DNA from: Rhodococcus oxybenzonivorans
GTDB taxonomy: Bacteria; Actinomycetota; Actinomycetes; Mycobacteriales; Mycobacteriaceae
Assembly (NCBI RefSeq): GCF_003130705.1
Contig: NZ_CP021354.1
Location: 2,046,001-2,110,000 of the forward strand
DNA length: 64,000 nt
Direction: 5' to 3'
Numbering within the stretch: the stretch's first letter is position 1; every line of letters starts with the position of its first letter. Below the pieces are notes generated by a model. That model did not search any database, was not told where the DNA came from, and saw only the letters and a list, made by a program, of their open reading frames with translations. This document shows, piece by piece, positions 27,172 through 35,880 of the stretch. The translations under genes were made by a program, and so were the position numbers.

Positions 27172-27696
27172 ATGCCGCATAACGGGAATTCCGATACGAC
27201 GCAGCACGACGACGGACAGGCGTTCGAGGATGTCGTCGCGTTGCTGAACTATCCGATGTTCGTGGTCACCACCCGCTGGGAAGAGCAGCGGTCGGGGTGT
27301 TTGGTCGGCTTCGCGTCGCAGGTCAGCATCAGCCCACCGCGATTCTTGGTGGGCTTGTCGAACAAGAACCACACCTATGGGGTCGCGGTGAACGCCGAAC
27401 ACCTCGCCGTCCATCTGCTGACCCGGGAGCACCTCGCGCTGGCGACTCTCTTCGGTGAACAGACCGGTGACGAGATCGACAAGTTCGCGCAGTGCGAGTG
27501 GCGCCCCGGCCCCCACGGGCTGCCGATCCTCGACAACTCCGCGGCGTGGTTCAGCGGGCGAATCCTCGAACGCCTCGAACTCGGCGATCATGTCGCGTTC
27601 CTCCTCGCACCCGAAACAGGCTCGGCGCCGGACGATCTGGGTGAACTGATCACCTTCTCGGACGTGCGGGACCTCGAACCCGGACATGAGGCATGA
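27172..27696 (+). CDS. Flavin reductase-like domain protein
   Basis: 174 aa. SGCLVGFASQVSISPPRFLV then VGLSNKNHTYGVAVNAEHLA form the FMN-binding split barrel of the flavin reductase family, with VHLLTREHLALATLFGE following. Such proteins reduce FMN or FAD for two-component monooxygenases, or act as FMN-dependent reductases. No monooxygenase partner adjoins. The stop overlaps the start of the RibD-like reductase gene (ATGATG), so the two are coupled. Confidence 0.88.
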   Translation: MPHNGNSDTTQHDDGQAFEDVVALLNYPMFVVTTRWEEQRSGCLVGFASQVSISPPRFLVGLSNKNHTYGVAVNAEHLAVHLLTREHLALATLFGEQTGDEIDKFAQCEWRPGPHGLPILDNSAAWFSGRILERLELGDHVAFLLAPETGSAPDDLGELITFSDVRDLEPGHEA

Positions 27697-28424
27697 TGCC
27701 GACCATGCGGACACTGAACATGGGCACGGACGAGGTGTCGGCCGAGGAGTTCTACCGCGACCCTCCCGACGGAGTCCGGGTGAACATGGTGGCCAGCCTG
27801 GACGGCGCCGCAGCCTTCGACGGCCGGGTCCGGCCGCTGTCGGATGCGGTGGATCACCAACTTCTGCGCGCCCTGCGCACCTACGCCGACGTGGTTCTCG
27901 TCGGAGCCGGCACCATCCGGGCGGAGCGGTACGGGCCGGCCGTGCTCACCGAGGAGCAGTCGCGCTATCGCCTCGAACGGTGGGGCCAGGGCGCACCACC
28001 GCCGATTGCCGTCGTGACCCGCACCGGCAACATTCCGCTCGACACGCCGCTGTTCACCGGGGACGTGCGGCCGCTCGTCGTCACCACGCAGAGAACTGCG
28101 ACCGAGCGCGGCGCAGCACTCGAGGAGGCCGCGGACATTGTGGTCGCGGGCGAAAACACCGTCGAGATGCCCACCCTGATCGCCGCACTCCGGGACCGCG
28201 GGCTCCGCCGGATTCTGTGCGAAGGAGGTCCCACGCTGCTGGACGACCTCGTCACGCACGACCTCGTCGACGAAATGTGCCTCACCGTGGCGCCGAAGCT
28301 GGCCGGACCGCAACCCCAGCAGGCGACCGCCGGCCCCAGCCTGGGAGCGCCGCGGACGCTGTCACTCCAGCACGTTCTGACCCACGACGACTTCCTGTAC
28401 CTCCGATACGGCCGGGTTCGCTAA
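27693..28424 (+). CDS. RibD C-terminal/dihydrofolate-reductase-family pyrimidine reductase
   Basis: 243 aa. VNMVASLDGAAAFDGRVRPL opens the domain, DVVLVGAGTIRAERYGP is the substrate/NADPH loop, and ILCEGGPTLLDDLV is the conserved GGP turn of RibD C-terminal domains. There is no deaminase domain. Family members reduce the riboflavin pathway pyrimidine or other substrates with NADPH. Coupled to a flavin reductase-like gene, which hints at flavin-related chemistry. Confidence 0.85.
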   Translation: MMPTMRTLNMGTDEVSAEEFYRDPPDGVRVNMVASLDGAAAFDGRVRPLSDAVDHQLLRALRTYADVVLVGAGTIRAERYGPAVLTEEQSRYRLERWGQGAPPPIAVVTRTGNIPLDTPLFTGDVRPLVVTTQRTATERGAALEEAADIVVAGENTVEMPTLIAALRDRGLRRILCEGGPTLLDDLVTHDLVDEMCLTVAPKLAGPQPQQATAGPSLGAPRTLSLQHVLTHDDFLYLRYGRVR

Positions 28425-28425
28425 A

Positions 28426-28854
28426 TTAGTCGACGACGGTGAAGAACGAGTCGCCGTCCTCGGCGGCGCCGTCGATCTGTCCCCGGTCGGTGCGCGAATC
28501 CTCGACGATGACACCCTCCACCACATCGGCGTGCTTGGTGCCCAGCACCGGGATCACGATGTCGTCCTCGCCGTCGATGATGCGGTCGACGTCCTCCGAC
28601 AGCTGATCGTCGGGCAGCTCGGCGATCGGGATGTCGAGTTGCTCCTCGAACGCGATGTCGGGCTCCTCCTCGGCCAGCTTCTCGTCCAGCGACTCGCCCT
28701 CGCGCTCCTCCCGCGCCGTGGTACCGAATTTGTCGGCCTCACTCCAGCCGTCGGGAGGATCGACCACATCGTCTCCGTCGTTGTTGCGCACATCGTCGGA
28801 GTCGAGGCTTTCGCTGGGACTCAGCGTCTCGCCGGGGCCGTCTTCGATACTCAT
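28426..28854 (-). CDS. DUF5709 family acidic protein
   Basis: 142 aa, strongly acidic and low in hydrophobics: LSPSESLDSDDVRNNDGDDV, then VDPPDGWSEADKFGTTAREE with ESLDEKLAEEEPD, the DUF5709 pattern confined to Actinobacteria. Function unknown; probably intrinsically disordered. Ends 2 bp from the stop of the convergent reductase gene. Confidence 0.85.
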   Translation of the reverse strand: MSIEDGPGETLSPSESLDSDDVRNNDGDDVVDPPDGWSEADKFGTTAREEREGESLDEKLAEEEPDIAFEEQLDIPIAELPDDQLSEDVDRIIDGEDDIVIPVLGTKHADVVEGVIVEDSRTDRGQIDGAAEDGDSFFTVVD

Positions 28855-28910
28855 GGTGCAGAAATGCCCAGTTCAGGCGCTCTCGAAACGCGGCGGTCGT
28901 GAAACCGACG

Positions 28911-29333
28911 TCATCGCGACGGTGTGACTGATGCGGTGCTCAGCGTCTCCAGAGCTGCAACCTGAGCCGGTGACCAGGGCGCCGAACCACGACGGCTCGA
29001 ATCGAGTTGAACGAGAGTGGCGGTCACCTCGGCGGCCTGTGTGCCGTCCTGCTCGATGCCGATCTGCAGGGTGAGCGACGTGGTGCCGATCCGGGTCACG
29101 GTGAGGTCGACGTACGCCTCCTCCGTGAACAATTCGCGGCGGAAGTTGCTGACGACGTTGACGGCGGCCATCTGCGTGGCCGGGTCGAGGAGGTCGCCGC
29201 ACGCCTCACCGAGCGCTCGCACCCATGCTTCGGCGGCCGCCTCGTGCGCGACGTGAAACGGCACGTGCCGGCTGATGGACGCCGGCGCGTCGGGGGCCGC
29301 GCGGTTATGCAGGGTCGTCGTGTATCGGGGCAT
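28911..29333 (-). CDS. Hotdog-fold acyl-CoA thioesterase-like protein
   Basis: 140 aa. The hotdog helix and strands are suggested by HVAHEAAAEAWVRALGEACG and NVVSNFRRELFTEEAYVDLT, then VTRIGTTSLTLQIGIEQDG, as in YbgC/FcbC-type thioesterases. The canonical catalytic Asp is not obvious. The start at 29333 is chosen because upstream sequence is Arg-rich and non-conserved. Transcribed away from the ArsR gene. Confidence 0.65.
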   Translation of the reverse strand: MPRYTTTLHNRAAPDAPASISRHVPFHVAHEAAAEAWVRALGEACGDLLDPATQMAAVNVVSNFRRELFTEEAYVDLTVTRIGTTSLTLQIGIEQDGTQAAEVTATLVQLDSSRRGSAPWSPAQVAALETLSTASVTPSR

Positions 29334-29449
29334 TCTCCGGACACTACCCAGCACCTGCGGCGACCCTCGCGCCCGACTCCGTCTCGGCGAACCACGACCG
29401 AAGTCGACCTCCCTCCCTCCTAGTGTCGAAATCGACGTGAAGGCCGCGC

Positions 29450-29776
29450 TCAGAGTTCGGTGCGGATGTGGTCGGCCAGCCGGGCGATTGTCTCTTCGTC
29501 GCGGCGGTAGTGGGTCCACTGGCCGATCCGATGGCTCGTGACCAGTCCGGCGCTCTGCAGGGCGGCCATGTACTGCGAGGCCGTCGACTGAGAGACCTCG
29601 GCCCGCGCCTGGATGTGTTTCAGGCACACGCCGACCTCTTCGGCTGGTTCGAGCTGCGGGGGAAAGGTGTCCGGTTCCTTCAGCCACTGCAGGATGCGCA
29701 CGCGGGTCGGGTTCGACAGCGCTTTGAAGACCAAGGCCAGGTCGGTCGGGTCCGGAAGTTCACTCACGGTGTCCAT
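29450..29776 (-). CDS. ArsR-family transcriptional repressor
   Basis: 108 aa. LVFKALSNPTRVRILQWLKE is the ArsR opening helix, HIQARAEVSQSTASQYMAAL the recognition helix, and GLVTSHRIGQWTHYRRDEE the wing. One Cys (VGVCLKH) sits before the recognition helix, but there is no CxC metal site, so an organic or redox ligand is more likely than a metal. It diverges from an SDR-type reductase; the 78-bp spacer holds two matching palindromes that overlap the reductase promoter. Confidence 0.9.
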   Translation of the reverse strand: MDTVSELPDPTDLALVFKALSNPTRVRILQWLKEPDTFPPQLEPAEEVGVCLKHIQARAEVSQSTASQYMAALQSAGLVTSHRIGQWTHYRRDEETIARLADHIRTEL

Positions 29777-29784
29777 CGTACCGC

Positions 29785-29806
29785 CATATCGCGATTTCCC
29801 GATATG
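29785..29806. promoter_or_regulatory. ArsR operator candidate, proximal copy
   Basis: CATATCG-N8-CGATATG: 7-bp perfect arms with an 8-nt spacer, 9 bp from the ArsR start codon. The same ATATCG-N8-CGATAT core recurs 12 bp further along. Confidence 0.7.
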
Positions 29807-29818
29807 TGTGCTTGACTC

Positions 29819-29842
29819 GTATATCGTAACTTCGCGATATAC
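29819..29842. promoter_or_regulatory. ArsR operator candidate overlapping the SDR promoter
   Basis: GTATATCG-N8-CGATATAC: 8-bp perfect arms, same spacer as the neighbouring copy. A TTGACT hexamer at 29812-29817 and a GATATA at 29836-29841 (18-bp spacing) could be the -35 and -10 of the reductase gene, so a bound repressor would block it. Confidence 0.7.
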
Positions 29843-29854
29843 CGATAGGGGAAA

Positions 29855-30913
29855 ATGATGACGGAGCGCAGAGTGGCAGTGGTCGTCGGTGCGCGCGGGG
29901 TGATCGGCGGCAATCTGATCGACCACCTCGAGGCGACCGGGGAGTGGGACGTCGTCGGACTGTCGCGCCGGGGCGGACTCGACACCGACCGGGTGCGGCA
30001 CATTGCGGTCGATCTGCTCGACGAGCGCGACGCCGCCGACAAGCTGGGCGAACTGCGCGACGTGACCCATATCTTCTACGCGGCCTACCAGGACCGCCCG
30101 TCGTGGGCGGAGCTCGTCGCGCCCAACGTCGCGATGCTGGTCAACACGGTGAACGCGCTCGAACCGGTGGCTGCGGGACTCGAGCACATCAGCTTGATGC
30201 AGGGGTACAAGGTTTACGGCGCCCACCTCGGGCCGTTCAAGACGCCGGCGCGCGAGAGCGACCCGCCGCACATGCCGCCCGAGTTCAATGTGGATCAGCA
30301 GCAGTTCCTCGAGGACCGTCAGCGCGGCAAGCGCTGGACGTGGTCCGCGATCCGCCCGTCGGTCGTGTGCGGGTTCGCGCTCGGGAACCCGATGAACCTC
30401 GCGCTGGTGATGGCGGTTTACGCCACGATGTCGAAGGAACTCGGAGTGCCGCTGCGGTTTCCGGGTAAACCCGGCGCGTACACGAGTCTGATCGAGATGA
30501 CCGACGCCGGGCTGCTGGCGGAGGCCACCGTCTGGGTCGCGACCACGCCCGAGTGCGCCAATCAGGCGTTCAACATCAACAACGGCGATCTGTTCCGCTG
30601 GGACGAGATGCTGCCGAAGATCGCGGATTTCTTCGAACTGGACGTCGCGCCGCCGCTGCCGATGTCGATGGACGTCGTCATGGCGGACAAGGAGCCGGTG
30701 TGGAACGACCTCGTCGCGAAGCACGGACTGAAACCCACGCCGTACGCGGAAGTCTCATCGTGGGCGTTCGGCGACTTCGTCTTCGGCTGGGACTATGACG
30801 TCATCGCCGACGGGTCCAAGGCGCGCAGGCTGGGGTTCCACCGTCACGTCGAGACCGAGCAGATGTTCCTCGACATCTTCCGCGACCTCCGGGCCCGGAA
30901 GATCATCCCCTGA
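29855..30913 (+). CDS. SDR/PRISE-type NAD(P)-dependent reductase
   Basis: 352 aa. VVVGARGVIGGNLIDHLEAT is the Rossmann nucleotide-binding start (GxxGxxG variant), followed by THIFYAAYQDRPSWAELVAP and an active-site segment LMQGYKVYGAHLGPFKTPAR with the Y-x-x-x... arrangement of the PRISE group (progesterone 5-beta-reductase/iridoid synthase-like). RPSVVCGFALGNPMNLAL and AFNINNGDLFRWDEM are typical of these reductases. They reduce activated enones. Two tandem ATG codons (29855, 29858) follow AGGGG. Probably repressed by the divergent ArsR protein and induced by a small organic compound. Confidence 0.88.
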   Translation: MMTERRVAVVVGARGVIGGNLIDHLEATGEWDVVGLSRRGGLDTDRVRHIAVDLLDERDAADKLGELRDVTHIFYAAYQDRPSWAELVAPNVAMLVNTVNALEPVAAGLEHISLMQGYKVYGAHLGPFKTPARESDPPHMPPEFNVDQQQFLEDRQRGKRWTWSAIRPSVVCGFALGNPMNLALVMAVYATMSKELGVPLRFPGKPGAYTSLIEMTDAGLLAEATVWVATTPECANQAFNINNGDLFRWDEMLPKIADFFELDVAPPLPMSMDVVMADKEPVWNDLVAKHGLKPTPYAEVSSWAFGDFVFGWDYDVIADGSKARRLGFHRHVETEQMFLDIFRDLRARKIIP

Positions 30914-30959
30914 GGGTGGCCGCAGTGACAGCACAGCCGGCGTTTGCGACGTTGAACGT

Positions 30960-31229
30960 GTGCGGACACTGACATTGATCGGAACGGCCCTCGGTCTCGG
31001 TGCGGGCCTGGTGTGTATCGGCCTGTTCTCCTGGTGGCTGTCGTACCCGGTGCACTTCTACGTGGGCAGCTACGAACCCGTCGGCGCCGCGGGAAGCACC
31101 GCGCACATGGACTCAGTGGACCCCCTGCCATTTCTCGCGGCCGGCCTGATTCTCAGTGCACTCATCGGTGCGGTGTCGGGTTTCATCGCCGCACGCCGTG
31201 GCTGGCGGCTGACCCGACTTGCTGTCTGA
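30960..31229 (+). CDS. Small two-helix membrane protein
   Basis: 89 aa from a GTG. Two transmembrane helices are clear: LTLIGTALGLGAGLVCIGLF and FLAAGLILSALIGAVSGFIA, separated by a ~35-residue extracytoplasmic loop with YPVHFYVGSYEPVG. I do not recognise the family. It follows the SDR reductase by 46 bp on the same strand. The start codon is uncertain because no strong ribosome site precedes it. Confidence 0.6.
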   Translation: MRTLTLIGTALGLGAGLVCIGLFSWWLSYPVHFYVGSYEPVGAAGSTAHMDSVDPLPFLAAGLILSALIGAVSGFIAARRGWRLTRLAV

Positions 31230-31255
31230 ATCGGTGAGCCGGCTCGGCGCGCACC

Positions 31256-31789
31256 TTGACTCGACTGGGTGTTGATGCCCGGGATCGGGCACTCTTGGGT
31301 ATGGGATCGAAGGCAGGTCGTCCCCACAGCCCGTCGGCTGCAGCTTTGGGTGGTCGACTGATGAAACTGGTCGGTGACCGTGACGCCGCCTTGTTCTCGC
31401 GGGAAATCTCCCGAGTGTGCGCCGAACCGCAGGCGACCGACGGTCAGCCGCACTACGGCGATGTGCTGGCCTGGGTCGTCGATGCCATCGTCGGCGTGAT
31501 CACCGCCCGATTGGGCGCCGCGGGGCCAGGGGAGAGGTTCGTCCTCGATCTCCACTTCACGGACGGGACACATGTCGACGTCGACGACTTGTCGGCCTCG
31601 GAGCGTTGGGTGCTGCAGACGGTAGCGGGCTTCCTGGCCGAAGAAGTCGCGGCGGGGGAACGATTACTCGCCATCGCTGAACAATTCGACCCCACCCTGC
31701 GGGCGGACACTCTGGCCGACGCGATCATTTGGCTCGACTTCGTTCTCGATGTCGATCTCCCCGACCCTCCCGACGTCACCACCACTTAG
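31256..31789 (+). CDS. Hypothetical protein
   Basis: 177 aa in the longest form; the start may be ATG 31301 or 31361. The part from residue ~35 is convincingly protein-like (DRDAALFSREISRVCAEPQA, then ERFVLDLHFTDGTHVDVDDL) and acidic towards the end (DAIIWLDFVLDVDLPDPPD). No known family or motif. Codon use matches the neighbours. Confidence 0.6.
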   Translation: MTRLGVDARDRALLGMGSKAGRPHSPSAAALGGRLMKLVGDRDAALFSREISRVCAEPQATDGQPHYGDVLAWVVDAIVGVITARLGAAGPGERFVLDLHFTDGTHVDVDDLSASERWVLQTVAGFLAEEVAAGERLLAIAEQFDPTLRADTLADAIIWLDFVLDVDLPDPPDVTTT

Positions 31790-32174
31790 CAAGGTTCGCG
31801 GGGCCGCGATTCGACGATCTGCGTGCCGGTGGTGGCGTCGGGCATGGTGACCGGTCAGGTCCTCACGAAATCGCCGGACGTCTGAGGAGCTGGGGCGAGC
31901 ACCGCGACGGTCGGGGTTCATGGGACGGATCGTCCAAGAGCGCGGCGGGCGGAATCGCCACCGCTACACGTTTTCAGATCGAAGCACGGCCAGATGGTGT
32001 TGGAGCTCTTGACCCGTATCCCCAGTACCCAGGAAGGTGGGGTTGGCAATGAGTTGGAAGCCCGCTGCGGACTTAAGTTGGCCAGCCTCATTGACAAGGC
32101 TGCGAGGTTAACTCGACGATGGGCGGCGGCGGCCGCCGGTGTATGGGCATCGGCGGCCGAGATGTTCCCGGGCA
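31790..32174. other. Intergenic region, no gene recognised
   Basis: 385 bp between two converging genes. On the minus strand a 43-codon tail (AGFQLIANPTFLGTGDTGQE ... HHLAVLRSENV, stop near 31975) looks protein-like but has no start or partner; possibly a relic. Otherwise nothing. Confidence 0.4.
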
Positions 32175-33434
32175 TCATGTCTCGCAAGCGACCCCATCGC
32201 GGTCGCGGTCGAGGTCGAGGCTGTAGCCCGGGGAACCGGCGTACAGCGGTGCTGCGCCCGCTGCCTTCGCTGCGGCGCAGTTCGGATAGACCACTGCAGG
32301 GGCCGGTGGAGGAGGCGCCGGTGGCGCCGGTGGTGGGGGCGGCGGCACGTACGGCGCGGGCATCGGCGCTGGCGGCACATAAGGTGCGGGCACTGGTGCC
32401 GGAGCGGCAGGGGGAGCCGATTGCGTTGTCTGCGGCACTGATTCGGTATTGCCGTTGCAGGGCGGCCCCCAAAGTCCCCTGCCCGCGGCGATCGCGTTTT
32501 GCTCGGCGGCAATGATCTGCGGATGGCGAGTGACGGGGGAGTCGTAGAGATAGGACTTCGCCATCCCCGCTCGCGCCGATTCAACGGAATAGTCCCAACC
32601 GTCCGACTTCACGACGTAGGCCAGCATGCGGCCGTACGCGTCGGTCGTGTCCTGGGTGAGATCCGGTACCAGTGCCACTCGCTCACCTTCAAGTTGCTCG
32701 CGAGCCCAGGAGGACGATTCGGGACCCCAGCACGCCACGGTGTAACCCGGCTTCGTGGTCTCTGGGCTATCGATGCCCAGCACTCTGATCGTGAGTGCGC
32801 CGTTGGCATCGTCGCGAACCTCGATCGTGTCCCCGTCGATTATCTGCGTGACCGTTGCCGTGGCCGTCACGGTCGCCCGAGCGATGTGTTTGTCCGGCTT
32901 GGTGGAAGGGCCGACAGCGGGGCCGGGCACCGGCTCGGCTTTCCTGGCCGCGGCAGTGTCCGTGGCGATGGGAGGTGCAGGAACAGAGCTGACGTCTGGA
33001 GGCTGAAGAGTTTCGGTCGGTCGGGCGGCAGTGGTGGTGTCCGGCGCACCTTCGGCTGCGATATCGACCGGTGTCTCGGACAGGGAGCCGCCGATATATG
33101 CGATCAGCAGCAGTGCGACGCCCACACCGACAGCGACCAGTTTGCCCCGCTTGGGCGGCTCGGTGATGGGGGCCGGGGGGATGTAATGCCCGGTCATCGC
33201 GGACTGGTGCTGCGCGTCCACCCGCGCTGCGATCCTCAGCTGTTCGATCCGCCGTTCTCTGGCCGCCGCTACCCGCTGTCGGAACGCGGCGAAGTATAGG
33301 CAGACTCCCGTCAAAATGAGCAGAAAGAGCCCAGCAAGGATGTCCAGGTCGACAAGGGCCGAGGCTGCTGACAAGGCGAAGAGAGCGGCAAGAATCGAAC
33401 AGACGGCCCGCGCGCCGGTGTTGAGGTGCTTCAC
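32175..33434 (-). CDS. Membrane-anchored thermonuclease (SNase) with excalibur calcium-binding domain
   Basis: 419 aa from GTG 33434, which follows AGGGG. Two N-terminal hydrophobic helices (about 10-50) and a third near 97-117 are followed by a Pro/Thr-rich stretch. The SNase OB-fold comes next (about 188-310): VTQIIDGDTIEVRDD, then IRVLGIDSPET with the first catalytic Arg, EQLEGERVALVPD and DAYGRMLAYV with the second Arg. A long Pro/Ala/Tyr linker leads to a C-terminal excalibur domain (YPNCAAAKAAGAAPLY, then LDLDRDRDGVACE; DxDxDG calcium loop and Cys pair). It is likely an extracytoplasmic nuclease tethered at the cell surface, cleaving DNA or RNA for nutrient use or uptake control. Confidence 0.88.
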   Translation of the reverse strand: MKHLNTGARAVCSILAALFALSAASALVDLDILAGLFLLILTGVCLYFAAFRQRVAAARERRIEQLRIAARVDAQHQSAMTGHYIPPAPITEPPKRGKLVAVGVGVALLLIAYIGGSLSETPVDIAAEGAPDTTTAARPTETLQPPDVSSVPAPPIATDTAAARKAEPVPGPAVGPSTKPDKHIARATVTATATVTQIIDGDTIEVRDDANGALTIRVLGIDSPETTKPGYTVACWGPESSSWAREQLEGERVALVPDLTQDTTDAYGRMLAYVVKSDGWDYSVESARAGMAKSYLYDSPVTRHPQIIAAEQNAIAAGRGLWGPPCNGNTESVPQTTQSAPPAAPAPVPAPYVPPAPMPAPYVPPPPPPAPPAPPPPAPAVVYPNCAAAKAAGAAPLYAGSPGYSLDLDRDRDGVACET

Positions 33435-33802
33435 GGCAGACCCCTGAGGGGAGAGATGGGTGTGCTTGTTAGATCGCCGTCCGATGGCTGGCGATACGGG
33501 AACACCCACGTCAACGCGCCACTCTCATCCTGTTCTGCAAACCGGTTTTGACCGGAAGGAATTGCTCTCCGCCCTGGCCGTCACCGCGGATTCCGCGGTG
33601 AGCGCGACCACCATGAGACGCTGGGTGCGAGATTGGGGGTGGTGGCCTGGATGTCGACTCGGCGTATCGGCCAGACTCAGATCAACCGATTACCGGATAG
33701 TCCCCACAGCCACAACTTGCCGGCTGCTGTGGCTGGTCAGCGGTGTGGTGCGGGTGGATTCGCGGCGATATGCCGTGACCGCGGACGAGTTATGAGGGAA
33801 TG
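33435..33802. other. Intergenic region, no gene recognised
   Basis: 368 bp between the nuclease start and the end of the WhiB gene. Short frames exist on both strands, but none has family-like sequence. The nuclease promoter should be here. Confidence 0.4.
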
Positions 33803-34228
33803 TCAACGAAACTGACGGACACCGTCCGCGTGTCGATGGAGAGAAGGTTCCGGCGGTGCAGCGGCACGGCCGTTCCGATTCACCGCAGACGAGTGGTCGC
33901 GGTGGCGTTCCCTCGGTTGTGGTGCTGCCGTAGCGGGTGTGTTGCCGCGGTGACGAGCCGTTCGGCGGGTACGCCGGGTGTGGCGGGCGCGCTCATTCTC
34001 GGACATGCCACCCCAGATGCCGTAACTCTCGGCGGCGGTGAAGGCGTGGGCGCGGCAGTCGGCGAGCACGGGGCAATCCTGGCAGACCTGTTTGGCGGTG
34101 CGCTCACGTTGGGCCCGGGTCGAGCCGCGTTCACCGTCAGGGGAGAAGAAGATCTCGGTGTCTGCACCGCGGCAGGAGGCGCGGCCTTGCCAGGCAAGGT
34201 TGAAGAGGTGGTGCGGATGATCAGGCAC
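33803..34228 (-). CDS. WhiB-family iron-sulfur transcription factor
   Basis: 141 aa from a GTG at 34228. Four cysteines in WhiB spacing ligate a [4Fe-4S] cluster: ASCRGADTEIFF, then CQDC and DCRAHAF. The turn motif ESYGIWGGMSENER (G-[IV]-W-G-G) and the basic stretch RARHTRRTRRTARHRG used for DNA or sigma-factor contact follow. The C-terminal ~40 residues are an unconserved tail. An in-frame upstream start could add up to 64 residues, but that part is not WhiB-like. Redox or NO-sensing control of gene expression is expected; the target is unknown. Confidence 0.88.
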   Translation of the reverse strand: MPDHPHHLFNLAWQGRASCRGADTEIFFSPDGERGSTRAQRERTAKQVCQDCPVLADCRAHAFTAAESYGIWGGMSENERARHTRRTRRTARHRGNTPATAAPQPRERHRDHSSAVNRNGRAAAPPEPSLHRHADGVRQFR

Positions 34229-34878
34229 TGCGGGATATGTCGCTTTCGGAGTCGAACGGTCAAACGATTCGCCGGCAAGCGGGCATGCGCTAGTGCGAAT
34301 GGCGGGATTGGGCCAATCGCCGACGGTGGGTGCACAGAAAATCGATACGGGTATGGGTTGGTGTGGCCTCCTTTGCGAGAAGGGAGTGGGACCGAGTCCG
34401 CGCAAAAGCGTCCGCGGCACGACGCCGCGAACGCATCAGGGTTTCGCTTGTGAGCTGAAGAGGAGTTCGCCAGGCAGCGACTGCTGCAGTCGCTGCGGCA
34501 CCTCATCCGCAGTCGAAGCGGAAGTGTGTTGCGCTGATGCCTGGTCTCGACATCGGTGGGCTGGAGGTTTCCGGATGCCCGGGGTCTCCACACCGTTCCT
34601 CGTCTCGCGAGCGAGTGAAACGGTGTGATTTCGATGCTATCGACACGTCGGTTTACGGTTCAGAGGAATCGCTCGAAAGTAACTGGCGTCACATCGGAGG
34701 CTTCGAGCAAGGGCACTCGAGCGGGTGCGGACCAGCGTATTCCCAATGCGCTAGGTCCGGAGCCAGTTGCCGGTACCAGCTCGCCGCGTCGCAGCCGAAG
34801 CCGCCCGTTGCGGACCCCAGCGCCCTTGTCACCATGGCTGAGGCGTGTCGTTATCCGCTTATATGATGTGGATCGATC
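34229..34878. other. 650-bp intergenic region before the biosynthetic cassette
   Basis: I see no convincing gene on either strand. The composition drops from the neighbouring level, and the region may mark the left boundary of an acquired segment. The WhiB promoter must be at its left end. Confidence 0.4.
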
Positions 34879-35880
34879 TCACGCGGGCACCGCTTCGATG
34901 ACGGAGGAGCGGGGGCCGGGGGTGATTGATTCCAGCGTGAAACCGTGACCACTCAACAGTCGGCGCCATTCGGTGGCGGTCCGTTCCCGACCACCCAGCA
35001 GAACCAGCATGTGGAGGTCCAGTAGGGCCATGGGGTGGGCTGTAGCCACTTCGGGTAGGACTTGCTCGACGATCAGCAGGCGGCCGTTTCTGGGGATCGC
35101 TCGCCGACAGTTGCCGAGGATCTTGCCAGCGGATTCGTCGTCCCAGTCGTGCAGAATCTGGGACAACACATATACATCACCATTCTGCGGGACCTCTTCG
35201 AAGAAGTTGCCGCCGACAACAGTCGTTCGGTCACCGATGCCGGCCGAGCAGAACTTCGATGCCGATTCCGCGACGACGTGCGGCAAATCGAACACTGTGC
35301 CCCGCAGATGGGGGTGACTCCCGAGCAAGGTTTCGATCAATGTGCCGGCCCCGCCGCCGATGTCGACGACGGTCGTTGTTTTCGCCCAGTCGCGGTTGAG
35401 CAACGGCAACAAGCGCACCTCGACCAGTCCTGCTTGGCACCGGTCGAATTCATCGGAAGCCGAGGGGTTATCGGTCAACCACTCGAAGTATGGCCTTCCG
35501 AACGCCTCGGTGAACGACTCTTTTCCGGTTCGGACAGAGTGGAGCGAGTGTCCCCACACGGTGTAGGCCTCCTTCGACATCAGTCCGACCAGGTGACGCA
35601 GTGAACCGGGAGTGTCGACCCGTAAAAGCTCGCCGGCCTCCGTCAACGCAAATCGTCCCGCGGCCTCTTCCATGAACAGTCCTTCTGCTACGAGAACCCG
35701 CATGAATCGACCGAGCGCATCCGCGTCGGCGCCGACACTGGTTGCAAGATCGGGCAGCAAGCGGGATCCATTCGACAACTTGTCGGGCACCCCCAGTTCG
35801 CAGACGGCAGCAATAGCTTGGGACACGATGTATCCCATGATCTGCTTTCTGACCCGGTTGTTGATGTCGCTCATGCTCAT
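34879..35880 (-). CDS. SAM-dependent O-methyltransferase (plant/bacterial type 2)
   Basis: 333 aa. N-terminal dimerisation helices with a winged helix (KQIMGYIVSQAIAAVCELGV, then FALTEAGELLR), then the SAM-binding VVDIGGGAGTLIETLL, and LSQILHDWDDESAGKILGNC. In that last block the His of HDWDD is the general base in family O-methyltransferases. GRLLIVEQVLPE follows as usual. The substrate is typically a hydroxylated aromatic or enol on a natural product. Its ATG overlaps the stop of the upstream TDO-like gene by 4 bp and follows GAGG. Last gene of the leftward arm of the cassette. Confidence 0.92.
   Translation of the reverse strand: MSMSDINNRVRKQIMGYIVSQAIAAVCELGVPDKLSNGSRLLPDLATSVGADADALGRFMRVLVAEGLFMEEAAGRFALTEAGELLRVDTPGSLRHLVGLMSKEAYTVWGHSLHSVRTGKESFTEAFGRPYFEWLTDNPSASDEFDRCQAGLVEVRLLPLLNRDWAKTTTVVDIGGGAGTLIETLLGSHPHLRGTVFDLPHVVAESASKFCSAGIGDRTTVVGGNFFEEVPQNGDVYVLSQILHDWDDESAGKILGNCRRAIPRNGRLLIVEQVLPEVATAHPMALLDLHMLVLLGGRERTATEWRRLLSGHGFTLESITPGPRSSVIEAVPA

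Noticed and set aside
29450..30724. Long (424-codon) form of the ArsR gene
   Set aside because: The N-terminal 316 residues are antisense to the SDR gene; the ArsR domain starts at 29776.
33460..33795. 111-codon plus-strand open frame
   Set aside because: No coding-like composition or family; lies in the nuclease/WhiB gap.
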